Below are positions 1 to 6,855 of a stretch of DNA of 10,353 nucleotides, in pieces. The stretch is from NCBI GenBank assembly GCA_030596225.1, contig JAUVKO010000051.1:1-10353 (forward strand), in the 5' to 3' direction. The stretch comes from Fidelibacterota bacterium (GTDB lineage Bacteria > Fidelibacterota > UBA8477 > JABMPR01). The notes beneath the pieces are model-generated. The model saw only the letters and a list, made by a program, of their open reading frames with translations. It was not told the DNA's origin and ran no database searches. Every line of letters starts with the position of its first letter. The stretch's first letter is position 1. The position numbers and the translations under genes are program-made.

Positions 1-23
1 GTGGCACGTAACGTGTCATACTT

Positions 24-157
24 CCCTTCGACCAGTCTTCGCCCATTGGGCTACGCCACGGCAGGCAAGCTCAGGACAGGCTAGGCTCATCAGCAAGTGG
101 AACATCCCGCCACAGGCGGGGACACTTCTGCTTGTCTCCCTGGAGGCTCTCGAAGGG
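24..157. repeat. GC-rich dispersed-repeat-like element bounded by inverted CCCTTCGA
   Basis: The block begins with CCCTTCGA (24-31) and ends with its exact reverse complement TCGAAGGG (150-157). Inside are a GCCC-att-GGGC hairpin (41-51) and a strong CCCGCC-ACA-GGCGGG hairpin (106-120), extended by AAGTG (95-99) pairing with CACTT (123-127). It is clearly richer in GC than the flanking AT-rich DNA and I see no reading frame in it. Its style matches the non-coding palindromic repeats common between genes in many uncultured bacteria, but no second copy lies in this window, so its status as a genomic repeat is inferred. It lies just downstream of the Rrf2 gene; no T-run follows the hairpin on either strand, so it is not a canonical terminator. 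The rest of 1-243 shows nothing recognisable. Confidence 0.5.
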
Positions 158-243
158 TAATGACTCCTCAGCTTAAAAGGTCATTTAGAAGTGAATATGG
201 TATAACAGATACTTATTTCTGAATATTTTCTTATCAGTATTCT

Positions 244-723
244 CTATTTATCTGTGGTTTGTGATAGCAGTGGGTTTGCTGCAAGACAGGTTTTCCACCA
301 GCCCAATCCGGTGGGATCCATGAGATGTTTTAAAGTTGTCTGGTCCAGAACATGATCAAGTACTGATTGGATGGCACACCAGAACGAGCGAATGGTGCAA
401 TGATCAAAATGCGAGCAAACTTCGCCGGTTCCTGCATAGCGATCACAAAAACCCACTCCAAATAACTTTCCTCCTAAAACCTCAAATACTTCACTGAGTT
501 TGATATCTTCGGGCTCTCTGGCCAATGTGTAACCACCATCCTTACCTCGGCTACTTTCTACAAAACCATTTATTCGCAGGATACGCACCAGCTTGGCAGT
601 ATTTGATGGAGAAATATGCTCTGCTTTACTAATTGAAGAGATGCTACTTCCACCAGTTGCCGTCATATGACCGATATGCAGTAGACAGCGAATTCCGTAT
701 TCCTCCTGAGCACTAATTTTCAT
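244..723 (-). CDS. Rrf2-family transcriptional regulator, probable Fe-S-sensing SUF regulator
   Basis: 159-residue winged-helix regulator of the Rrf2 family (IscR, NsrR, CymR and SufR relatives), a usual length. The N-terminus MKISAQEEYGIRCLLHI is the typical first helix; the recognition region spans about residues 28-60 (ISSISKAEHISPSNTAKLVRILRINGFVES) and is followed by the wing motif RGKDGGYTLA (59-68). Conserved cysteines C93, C103 and C109 form a C-x9-C-x5-C group, followed by IRSFW and then C116, consistent with binding an Fe-S cluster. The first spacer is longer than the x5 of IscR, and the residue matching IscR His107 is Arg112. It lies on the same strand as the suf genes but 342 bp beyond sufT, at the 3' end rather than the head of the operon. 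A role in suf control is inferred from position and family. The start ATG (723-721) has only a weak AAAAG-type ribosome site. Confidence 0.9.
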   Translation of the reverse strand: MKISAQEEYGIRCLLHIGHMTATGGSSISSISKAEHISPSNTAKLVRILRINGFVESSRGKDGGYTLAREPEDIKLSEVFEVLGGKLFGVGFCDRYAGTGEVCSHFDHCTIRSFWCAIQSVLDHVLDQTTLKHLMDPTGLGWWKTCLAANPLLSQTTDK

Positions 724-749
724 ATCTTTTCATAACGAGTTGGTTATTT

Positions 750-782
750 CCTCTCGCAGAGAACGCGAAGTACGCAAAGACC
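750..782. repeat. CGCAGAGAACGC-type short repeat, copy 1
   Basis: A run built from CCTCTCGCAGAGAACGC (750-766) followed by GAAGTACGCAAAGACC. The first 17 bases recur at 887-903 with one mismatch (A763 versus T900). This CGCAGAG/CGCAAAG wording resembles a widely dispersed intergenic repeat that I recall from many bacterial genomes; that recollection is not tested here. It sits 27-59 bp upstream of the Rrf2 start codon, so it forms part of that gene's 5' region. Confidence 0.45.
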
Positions 783-798
783 ATTTTTTGTTCCCTTA

Positions 799-824
799 GC
801 AAAAGGTTTGAAATATTCCTTTGC
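799..824. repeat. Short inverted repeat GCAAAAGG / CCTTTGC upstream of the Rrf2 gene
   Basis: GCAAAAGG (799-806) and CCTTTGC (818-824) form an imperfect inverted repeat around an 11-base AT-rich spacer, 76-101 bp upstream of the Rrf2 start. Size and position would suit an operator or simply a small hairpin. There is no match to a known Rrf2 operator that I can name, and no similar site is visible in front of sufB, so autoregulation through it is only a possibility. Confidence 0.25.
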
Positions 825-852
825 AAAAGATCAATATATTCAGTAACTGTTT

Positions 853-1053
853 TCAATTTTCAATTTTGACGGTCTCGCAAAAAGTCCCTCTCGCAGAGAT
901 CGCAGAGCAATGTATTGAGCTGGTCGAAATGACGCAAAATGTTGATAATTATGCACATACAGCAATATCGTCTAAGGGTTTATATTTATTACAGATAGAG
1001 CTGTTTTCATGTTTTCTCTCATACTTTTTGCGGCTTCGTCAATTTTCAATTTT
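853..1053. repeat. Possible miniature element: inverted TTGACG...CGCAAAAAGT modules
   Basis: This region fills most of the 342-bp gene-free gap between sufT and the Rrf2 gene. On the plus strand 866-885 reads TTGACGGTCTCGCAAAAAGT; on the minus strand 1042-1023 reads TTGACGAAGCCGCAAAAAGT, a 16/20 match facing inward. In addition TCAATTTTCAATTTT occurs exactly twice on the plus strand (853-867 and 1039-1053). Between them lies the second copy of the CGCAGAG repeat (887-907). On the minus strand, just beyond the sufT stop, GTTAGAAGTTAGAA is a 7-base tandem. There is no transposase and no credible gene: the only sizeable open frame (821-1057, plus strand) runs through these repeats. It may be a small non-autonomous element or a pile of degenerate repeats. 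Confidence 0.45.
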
Positions 1054-1065
1054 CTAACTTCTAAC

Positions 1066-1413
1066 TTAAAGTAATCCCAATTGCAGCAGTCCCGCTTCAG
1101 TTATCATATCCTTGTGCCATTGGGGCTCCCAGACCACCTCTACATCCGCAAATTCCAATTCCGGAATATCTTCCAGGATTTTTTGTTTTACAGAAATAGG
1201 TAAAGAGCCAGCCACCGGGCAGTTGGGCGCGGTCAAACTCATTTTTACGTAGGCTTCCAGTTCCTCAGTGACCTTGACATCATAGATCAACCCCAGGTCA
1301 TAGATATTCACTGGAATTTCCGGATCGTAAATATTCTTGATAGTGGCGATGATCTTCTCTTCAATTTCTTTAAGATCAATCTCAGGGATGTTGTTATTCA
1401 TATTAGAATCCAT
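1066..1413 (-). CDS. sufT: SufT / MIP18-family (DUF59) Fe-S maturation protein
   Basis: 115-residue single-domain protein of the MIP18/DUF59 family (Pfam PF01883). Hallmarks are visible in order: DPEIPVNIYDLGLIYDV (residues 30-46), the TAPNCPVAG loop with the conserved Cys65 (61-69), and the C-terminal VVWEPQWHKDMITEAG segment (94-108). Family members SufT, PaaD and eukaryotic CIA2 take part in maturation of Fe-S proteins, acting as accessory factors in the cytoplasm rather than as the main scaffold. Here the gene is last in the suf run, 6 bp beyond the sufU stop, so the two are very probably cotranscribed. ATG at 1413 is chosen for this tight spacing; a second in-frame ATG at 1401 is possible because the first residues (MDSNMNNN) are not conserved and no clear ribosome site precedes either. 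The family assignment is secure, the exact client proteins unknown. Confidence 0.9.
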   Translation of the reverse strand: MDSNMNNNIPEIDLKEIEEKIIATIKNIYDPEIPVNIYDLGLIYDVKVTEELEAYVKMSLTAPNCPVAGSLPISVKQKILEDIPELEFADVEVVWEPQWHKDMITEAGLLQLGLL

Positions 1414-1419
1414 GACTTA

Positions 1420-1872
1420 CTATTCTGTTTGAGCAGATGCGTCTGCACTATTTAAAGCATTAATAAGCGTATGCCAAGAGAGGCTGGCGCATTTGACACG
1501 CGCAGGAAATTCTTGTACACCGGCAAAAATGGCTAATTTGCCTAATTCTTCCAACTCTCTGTCATTCAGCGTTTTTCCAGTGACCAAATCATGAAAACTG
1601 TCAAAATATTTTCGGGTTTCTGCGACTGACTTACCCTTAAGAAATTGAGTCATTAAACTCGCGGATGAAGTGGAAATAGCACATCCGCTTCCAACAAAAG
1701 CGATATCTTTGATCACATCATCTACAATATTAAGAAAGAGCTCTAACTTGTCTCCGCACAATGGGTTATGTCCATTTGCGTGATGTGAGCAGGGCTCAAT
1801 CTTTCTAAAATTCCGGGGGTTCTTATTATGATCCAGGATGACTTCCTGATACAATTCTCGTAATTCAGACAT
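1420..1872 (-). CDS. sufU: SufU, zinc-dependent sulfurtransferase / Fe-S assembly protein
   Basis: 150 residues, the usual SufU size. It has the IscU-like fold signature with NPLCGD (Cys39, Asp41), GSGCAIS (Cys64) and VKCASLSWHTL (Cys128). These fit the zinc ligands Cys41/Asp43/Cys66/Cys128 known from Bacillus subtilis SufU. The insertion before the last cysteine, and the absence of the IscU histidine near it, separate SufU from IscU. In the known SufU systems, a zinc-ligand cysteine receives the persulfide sulfur from SufS by ligand exchange and passes it to SufBCD; this replaces SufE, which is absent from the window. The start codon overlaps the sufS stop as TAATG, sharing one base, which points to translational coupling; AAAGGA lies upstream inside sufS. 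The C-terminal tail after about residue 141 (SADASAQTE) is polar and unlikely to matter for catalysis. Confidence 0.95.
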   Translation of the reverse strand: MSELRELYQEVILDHNKNPRNFRKIEPCSHHANGHNPLCGDKLELFLNIVDDVIKDIAFVGSGCAISTSSASLMTQFLKGKSVAETRKYFDSFHDLVTGKTLNDRELEELGKLAIFAGVQEFPARVKCASLSWHTLINALNSADASAQTE

Positions 1873-3089
1873 TAGCCCATAAATTCCTTTACCTTTTGAA
1901 TGGCTCTCACAATCCCATCAATTTCGGTTTTAGTGTTATAGAAAGATAGGGAAACCCGTGTGGTCGCCGGGATATTAAAGTAATCCATCACAGGTTGAGT
2001 GCAGTGGTGTCCCGTTCGTACAGCAACACCTTCCATATCCATGATCGTTCCAATATCATGAGGATGGATGCCTTCCAGAACGAAAGATATGATACACCCT
2101 TTGTTAGGAGCGGTGCCGATAATACGTAAGCCTTCGATCTTCTCAAATTGCTCAGTGGCATAGAGTAACAGTTCTCGTTCATAATGATCAATATTAGAAA
2201 TACCGAGAGAAGAAATATAGTCCAGGGCTGCAGCCAGTCCTATTGAACCGGCAATATTGGGTGTCCCTGCCTCAAATTTGTATGGAATCTCGTTGAATTC
2301 GGTTTTCTCAAAACTCACATTGAGAATCATGTTACCGCCACTCTGATAGGGAACCATGCTGTTCAGGAATTTCTCTTTGGCATATAAAATACCTATTCCA
2401 GTCGGGCCGTAGATCTTGTGACCGGAAAAAACAAAAAAATCACAATCAAGTGCTTGGACATCTACTGGAAAATGGGCAACAGACTGAGCCCCATCAAGAA
2501 GTACAGGGATACTTCGAGCATGAGCCTGATCAATAATTGTTGACACATCATTGATGGTTCCCAAAGAATTTGACATATGAGTAATTGCCAGCAGCTTAAC
2601 CCTATTATTAAGGAGCTTCCCTAAACCGCTAAGATCCAGATTGCCGTCCTCCATCATGGGAATTATTACAAGCTTTGCACCTTTACGCTCAACCAGCATT
2701 TGCCAGGGAATAATATTGGAATGGTGCTCCATTTCTGAGATCAATATCTCATCACCTGCTTTAAGTAGGGGCTCCAGATAGCTGGAGGCTACAAGGTTGA
2801 CACCTTCAGTAGTACCCCGGACAAATACGATCTCTTTTACGCTCCCGGCATTGATAAACTTCCGGACAGTTTCACGTGCTCCTTCATAAAGAGTTGTTGC
2901 TTTTTGGCTAAGTTGATGAACACCACGATGGACATTGGAATAAGTGTTTGTGTAAAGATCAAGGATCGTATCAATAACTTGCTGCGGTTTCTGAGTTGTA
3001 GCAGCGTTATCAACATAGATGAGTGGTTTGGCATTGACCTCAGTGCGCAGGATGGGGAAATCCCCTCTGATCTTTTTAATATCAAGCAT
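1872..3089 (-). CDS. sufS: SufS cysteine desulfurase (PLP-dependent, class II)
   Basis: 405 residues, standard for SufS. It is an aminotransferase class V enzyme that takes sulfur from L-cysteine, releasing alanine and holding a persulfide. Seen in order: YVDNAATTQKP (25-35), NVHRGVHQLS near 52-61, SEMEHHSNIIPWQ (118-130) with the cofactor-stacking histidine, VLLDGAQSVAH (197-206) with the PLP-nitrogen Asp199, FSGHKIYGPTG (221-231) with the Schiff-base Lys225, and RTGHHCTQPVM (358-368) with catalytic Cys363. The last two fit E. coli SufS Lys226 and Cys364. The short RTGHHC loop marks group II (SufS/CsdA) rather than IscS/NifS group I; such enzymes need an activator, here the adjacent SufU. 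The ATG overlaps the end of sufD by 8 bp and has no obvious ribosome site of its own, so coupling to sufD translation is likely. Confidence 0.97.
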   Translation of the reverse strand: MLDIKKIRGDFPILRTEVNAKPLIYVDNAATTQKPQQVIDTILDLYTNTYSNVHRGVHQLSQKATTLYEGARETVRKFINAGSVKEIVFVRGTTEGVNLVASSYLEPLLKAGDEILISEMEHHSNIIPWQMLVERKGAKLVIIPMMEDGNLDLSGLGKLLNNRVKLLAITHMSNSLGTINDVSTIIDQAHARSIPVLLDGAQSVAHFPVDVQALDCDFFVFSGHKIYGPTGIGILYAKEKFLNSMVPYQSGGNMILNVSFEKTEFNEIPYKFEAGTPNIAGSIGLAAALDYISSLGISNIDHYERELLLYATEQFEKIEGLRIIGTAPNKGCIISFVLEGIHPHDIGTIMDMEGVAVRTGHHCTQPVMDYFNIPATTRVSLSFYNTKTEIDGIVRAIQKVKEFMG

Positions 3090-4410
3090 TGGTAGTCTGG
3101 ATGTGTCTTAGTCTATTAGCAATCTTGTGTTGGACGTATTCTCTCAGAGAGTCGATCTGGATTTCCTGAGTAATCTCGGAGGCAAATGCATGTGTAAGCA
3201 TTAAGGCTGCGTCCACTTTGGATATTCCTCTGGACTGGAGGTAGAACAAAGCGTCTTCATCCAGTTCACCAATTGTTGCCCCGTGGGTGCATTTCACATC
3301 ATCGGCGAATATCTCCAACTGTGGTTTTGTATCAATCCGAGCGTCACGTGAAAGCAGTAAATTCTTATTTGATTGATGAGCATCAGTATTTTGAGCATGT
3401 TCACGAACTAATACCATCCCGTTGAAAACTCCACGGGATCGATCGTTCATTATTCCACGAAAACTTTGGTCACTAGTGCAGTTTGGCTGAGCATGATCCA
3501 TATAAGTGCGTATATCCAGATGCTGGGATTTATTACCTAAAAAGATACCACATAATTTGGCTTGGGCACCGGGTTCGACAAATGTGATCTCCGAGTTAGA
3601 TCTGGTCAAACGGGAACCAAGCAAATATTGGTGCATATTTAATTCTGCTGATTCACTAAGCTCTACTGCAGTATTTGAAATATGGTCAGTTCCTTCAGAT
3701 TCCAAGCCGAGTTTATAAAAATCCAGACTAGAGCCTTTGTTTAAATGAATATAATCAGCTGGAATGGTAACTGCTTGGGCATCTTGAGCAGAGACGAACT
3801 GCTCCACAATTTTCAGACTGCTGTTTTGCCCAATATGAATGATATTTACAGGGTTCGAAAAGGAGGTTGAACCTGCAGTTGAACTGAGAAACAATAGATG
3901 AAGTGGCTTTGCTATCTCAGTATCGTTAGTTGCATCAATAAATAGACCGGACTGGGAAAGACCCAGAGCAATATGCTGAAAAATGCTATTATCACTTAGT
4001 TTGGAATTCTGAATGATATTTTCAGCTTTTTGACGGTCTGTAGGATCAAGATCAGTCATGAGTTTAATAGCAAGTCCGGCATTAGCCTGTTGTGTAAGGT
4101 CATCTGAGAATTCTGCAGAATATTCACCATTTATAAAGACGATATGCTGAGCATCAGGTACGACCTTCTTGTGTTCAACAAGCAGATCTGGATTCAGTTT
4201 ATCATTTGAAATGAACTCAAACTTACGGCCAAGAATGTCCTTTAGGGGTGTGTAGCGCCACTCTTCGTCCTTGCGAGTTGGAAAAATGCCCTCATTCAGA
4301 ATCGCCAGGGAAGATGATCGCAATTCCGGGGAGAGCGCAAAGTCTGTATCATCTCCGGAATGTATCTGATCCTGGATACAGTCTTTAAAATTTGTAGAGA
4401 CTTCGGTCAT
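3082..4410 (-). CDS. sufD: SufD, Fe-S assembly scaffold partner of SufB
   Basis: 442 residues when started at ATG 4410, a normal SufD length. SufD pairs with SufB through a right-handed beta-helix core and joins SufC in the SufBC2D complex; it is linked to iron entry and cluster building. FPTRKDEEWRYTPL (about 43-56) is a typical SufD N-terminal motif, and the C-terminal KCTHGATIGELDEDALFYL (373-391) carries His376, matching the E. coli SufD His360 placed at the SufB-SufD interface. The start is chosen over an in-frame TTG at 4449 because GGAG (4421-4418) lies 7 bases before ATG 4410 and that ATG follows the sufC stop by 13 bp; the extra residues of the longer frame do not look like SufD. The 3' end overlaps sufS. 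The N-terminal half is the more divergent part, as usual in this family. Confidence 0.95.
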   Translation of the reverse strand: MTEVSTNFKDCIQDQIHSGDDTDFALSPELRSSSLAILNEGIFPTRKDEEWRYTPLKDILGRKFEFISNDKLNPDLLVEHKKVVPDAQHIVFINGEYSAEFSDDLTQQANAGLAIKLMTDLDPTDRQKAENIIQNSKLSDNSIFQHIALGLSQSGLFIDATNDTEIAKPLHLLFLSSTAGSTSFSNPVNIIHIGQNSSLKIVEQFVSAQDAQAVTIPADYIHLNKGSSLDFYKLGLESEGTDHISNTAVELSESAELNMHQYLLGSRLTRSNSEITFVEPGAQAKLCGIFLGNKSQHLDIRTYMDHAQPNCTSDQSFRGIMNDRSRGVFNGMVLVREHAQNTDAHQSNKNLLLSRDARIDTKPQLEIFADDVKCTHGATIGELDEDALFYLQSRGISKVDAALMLTHAFASEITQEIQIDSLREYVQHKIANRLRHIQTTNA

Positions 4411-4417
4411 CACAATA

Positions 4418-4421
4418 CTCC
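4418..4421 (-). promoter_or_regulatory. Ribosome binding site that fixes the sufD start
   Basis: Reading the minus strand after the sufC stop gives TAAGCGGAGTATTGTGATG. The GGAG is 7 bases from ATG 4410, an ideal distance, whereas the alternative upstream TTG at 4449 lies inside sufC with no comparable site. Confidence 0.6.
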
Positions 4422-4423
4422 GC

Positions 4424-5182
4424 TTAGGATGGGGACTCTGATTTTTCAAGCAACCAGTCGTAGCCTCGTTCTTCGAGCTCTAGAGCTAACTCTTTGGTGC
4501 CCGATTTGATGATTTGCCCTTTGGATAGTACGTGGACAAAATCCGGAATAATGTGATCTAAGAGTCTCTGGTAGTGAGTAATGACTACATAAGCATTGGA
4601 TTCTGTGCGCAATTTATTTACACCACTGGCAACAATACGTAAAGCATCGATATCCAGACCGGAATCCGTTTCATCTAGAATAGCCAGTTCTGGATTCAGA
4701 ACAGCCATTTGCAAAATCTCGTTACGTTTTTTTTCTCCACCGGAGAAACCCTGGTTAACAGGTCTTCTAAGTAGATCTTCATTCATTTCAACCAGTTTCA
4801 TCTGCTTTTTAATAAGACTAAGAAAATCGATGGCATCCAATTCTTCTTCACCACGATGTTTTCGAATTTCATTTAATGCTTTTTTTAAAAAGGAGGTATT
4901 ATTGACACCAGGGATTTCGATAGGATACTGGAAGGCTAAAAAGATACCCTCCCGAGCACGAATCTCAGGTGCCATCTCAAGCAGATTCAGGTTTTTATAT
5001 ATGGCAGATCCAGAATCGATTTGATAGCCCTCACGACCGGATAAGACATGAGCCAATGTACTTTTTCCTGAACCATTAGGTCCCATGATAGCATGTATTT
5101 CACCTGGCTTGACTTCCAGATTCAGACCTCGGAGAATTGGTTTTCCTTCAATTGAGACGTGTAAATTTTTAATGGACAGCAT
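4424..5182 (-). CDS. sufC: SufC, ABC-type ATPase of the SufBCD complex
   Basis: 252 residues, the usual SufC size. This soluble ABC ATPase binds SufB and SufD and drives the structural change that opens the scaffold for cluster assembly. Visible elements: Walker A GPNGSGKST (34-42, Lys40), Q-loop FQYP (Gln85), the signature FSGGEKKRNE (146-155), Walker B and catalytic base LAILDETDSGLD (166-177, Glu171) and the H-loop ITHYQR (His203). The SufC-type signature with EKKR and the ETDSGLD D-loop set it apart from transporter ATPases. ATG 5182 is preceded by AGGAG (5198-5194) at an 11-base spacing, somewhat long but the best available. It lies 167 bp after sufB, the only sizeable gap in the operon, and that gap holds a multi-hairpin repeat. 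The downstream end is followed by sufD after 13 bp. Confidence 0.97.
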   Translation of the reverse strand: MLSIKNLHVSIEGKPILRGLNLEVKPGEIHAIMGPNGSGKSTLAHVLSGREGYQIDSGSAIYKNLNLLEMAPEIRAREGIFLAFQYPIEIPGVNNTSFLKKALNEIRKHRGEEELDAIDFLSLIKKQMKLVEMNEDLLRRPVNQGFSGGEKKRNEILQMAVLNPELAILDETDSGLDIDALRIVASGVNKLRTESNAYVVITHYQRLLDHIIPDFVHVLSKGQIIKSGTKELALELEERGYDWLLEKSESPS

Positions 5183-5233
5183 TTATTTAAATTCTCCTAA
5201 TTTCCGTTTTTAACGAAGGACTTTCGGTGATTG

Positions 5234-5318
5234 ATTCCCCTCCCGGGAGGGGATAAAGGGGTGGGTCCTTGACGAACCCCCTCCGCCACTTCGTGGCACC
5301 TCCCCACGGGGAGGAATT
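5234..5318. repeat. Multi-hairpin palindromic repeat inside the suf operon (sufB-sufC gap)
   Basis: Four potential stems follow one another: a perfect 18-base palindrome TCCCCTCCCGGGAGGGGA (5236-5253); AGGGG (5257-5261) with CCCCT (5278-5282); GCCAC-TTC-GTGGC (5285-5297); and CCTCCCC-AC-GGGGAGG (5299-5314). The two outer ends are themselves related inverted sequences (ATTCCCCTCCC against GGGGAGGAAT). The block is very GC-rich inside AT-rich surroundings and has no coding potential. I recall very similar CCCCTCCC...GGGGAGG blocks as dispersed intergenic palindromes in other bacteria, but only one copy is in this window. In the sufBCDSUT message it would fold strongly just after the sufB stop; no T-run follows, so full termination is not expected. 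An effect on mRNA stability or on the sufB to sufC ratio is possible but untested. Confidence 0.75.
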
Positions 5319-5349
5319 AAGTTAAATACCATAACTGATTTTCAATATT

Positions 5350-6852
5350 TTACCCAACAGAGCCTTCCAGGCTCAGAGACATAAGGGCTTGAGCTTCAAC
5401 AGCAAATTCCATAGGCAATTGTTGGAAGACCTCGCGGGCATAACCGGAGACGATCATACCAACTGCATCCTCAGTAGAAATGCCCCTTTGATTCAAGTAA
5501 AAGATCTGATCTTCGCTTACCTTGGAGGTTGTGGCTTCATGCTCAACTTGAGCAGATGGATTCTCGATTTCCATATATGGATATGTATGAGCACCACACT
5601 GATCACCAATGAGCAATGAATCACACTGGGAATAGTTGCGGGCATTTTCAGCCTTGCTGCTCACTTTGACCAAGCCTCGATAGGCATTATTGCTTTTTCC
5701 AGCTGAGATACCTTTAGAAATGATCAAACTGCGGGTGTTTCGACCCTGATGGATCATTTTAGTCCCGGTATCAGCCTGTTGAAAATTATTGGTTAAAGCA
5801 ACTGAGTAGAATTCACCCACAGAATAGTCACCTTTAAGGATACAACTGGGATATTTCCAGGTAACAGCAGAACCGGTTTCAACCTGGGTCCAAGAGATCT
5901 TGGAGTGATTACCGGCGCACAGTCCCCGTTTAGTTACAAAGTTGTAAATACCACCTACACCTTCCTTGTTACCTGCGTACCAGTTTTGAACCGTAGAATA
6001 TTTAATCTCGGCATCTTCCATGGCAATCAATTCAACAATAGCTGCATGTAGCTGGTTTTCGTCTCGCATAGGAGCGGTACAACCTTCCAGATAACTCACA
6101 TAGCTCCCCTTGTCAGCAATAATCAGGGTGCGCTCAAACTGTCCGGTCTTGGCTGCATTAATCCTGAAATAGCTGGAAAGCTCCATGGGACAACGTATTC
6201 CAGGGGGGATGTAGACAAAGCTGCCATCACTGAAAACTGCTGAGTTCAAAGTGGCATAAAAATTATCAGTATAGGGTACGACTGTACCCAAGTATTTCTT
6301 AATCAGATCCGGATGATCCTGAATGGCTTCACTCATGGGACAGAAAATGATACCCAATTCATTTAGCTTATTCTTAAAAGTGGTGGCTACAGATACGCTG
6401 TCAATGATGGCATCCACAGCAACCCCAGCCAATAGTTCCCGCTCTTCCAGCGGAACTCCCAGCTTGTCAAAGGTTCTGATAAGCTCGGGATCGACCTCAT
6501 CCAGACTTTTAGGAGCATTTTCGTTTTTGGGGGCTGCATAATAGTAGAGATCATCAAAATTGACTTCAGGGTAATGCAATTTTGGCCATTTGGGCTCTTT
6601 CATCTTAAGCCAGTGGCGGTAAGCTTTCAGACGCCATTCAGTCATGAACTCAGGCTCATTCTTTTTGGCTGAGATCATGCGAACAATATTCTCATTCAAG
6701 CCCAGAGGAAATTCTTCCATTTCAATATCAGTTACAAAGCCATATTTGTAATCCTGGTTTGTAATATTTTGAATCGTCTGTTGTTCGTCGCTCAGGGCGA
6801 TGTTTTTGTCGTTTTCAGAGTTCAATATTTGATTTTTCCTATCCATGTTCAT
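5350..6852 (-). CDS. sufB: SufB, Fe-S cluster scaffold protein
   Basis: 500 residues from ATG 6852 (E. coli SufB has 495). It is the main scaffold of SufBC2D, on which the nascent cluster is built in the cytoplasm. Diagnostic segments: NQDYKYGFVTDIE near 32-44, the SAKKNEPEFMTEWRLKAY block (61-78), LEGCTAPMRDENQLHAA with Cys258 (E. coli Cys254, sulfur entry), YSQCDSLLIGDQCGAHT with Cys410 (E. coli Cys405, cluster site at the SufD interface) and VEHEATTSK with His438 and Glu439 (E. coli 433/434). All key residues are present. The frame stays open to an ATG at 6924, but those 24 extra residues are hydrophobic and unlike SufB, so 6852 (or ATG 6846, two codons later) is preferred. No good ribosome site precedes either ATG. 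It is the first suf gene; a palindromic element separates it from sufC. Confidence 0.96.
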   Translation of the reverse strand: MNMDRKNQILNSENDKNIALSDEQQTIQNITNQDYKYGFVTDIEMEEFPLGLNENIVRMISAKKNEPEFMTEWRLKAYRHWLKMKEPKWPKLHYPEVNFDDLYYYAAPKNENAPKSLDEVDPELIRTFDKLGVPLEERELLAGVAVDAIIDSVSVATTFKNKLNELGIIFCPMSEAIQDHPDLIKKYLGTVVPYTDNFYATLNSAVFSDGSFVYIPPGIRCPMELSSYFRINAAKTGQFERTLIIADKGSYVSYLEGCTAPMRDENQLHAAIVELIAMEDAEIKYSTVQNWYAGNKEGVGGIYNFVTKRGLCAGNHSKISWTQVETGSAVTWKYPSCILKGDYSVGEFYSVALTNNFQQADTGTKMIHQGRNTRSLIISKGISAGKSNNAYRGLVKVSSKAENARNYSQCDSLLIGDQCGAHTYPYMEIENPSAQVEHEATTSKVSEDQIFYLNQRGISTEDAVGMIVSGYAREVFQQLPMEFAVEAQALMSLSLEGSVG

Positions 6853-6855
6853 CGC

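Noticed and set aside
821..1057. 78-residue plus-strand open frame in the sufT-Rrf2 gap
   Set aside because: It runs through the inverted repeat modules, starts with no ribosome site, and its translation resembles no family I know.
4411..4449. Longer SufD start at TTG 4449
   Set aside because: It lies within sufC, lacks a ribosome site, and adds residues unlike SufD; ATG 4410 has GGAG at 7 bases.
4596..5024. 142-residue plus-strand open frame opposite sufC
   Set aside because: It is entirely antisense to the well-conserved ATPase gene; a serine/arginine-rich translation is the usual shadow pattern.
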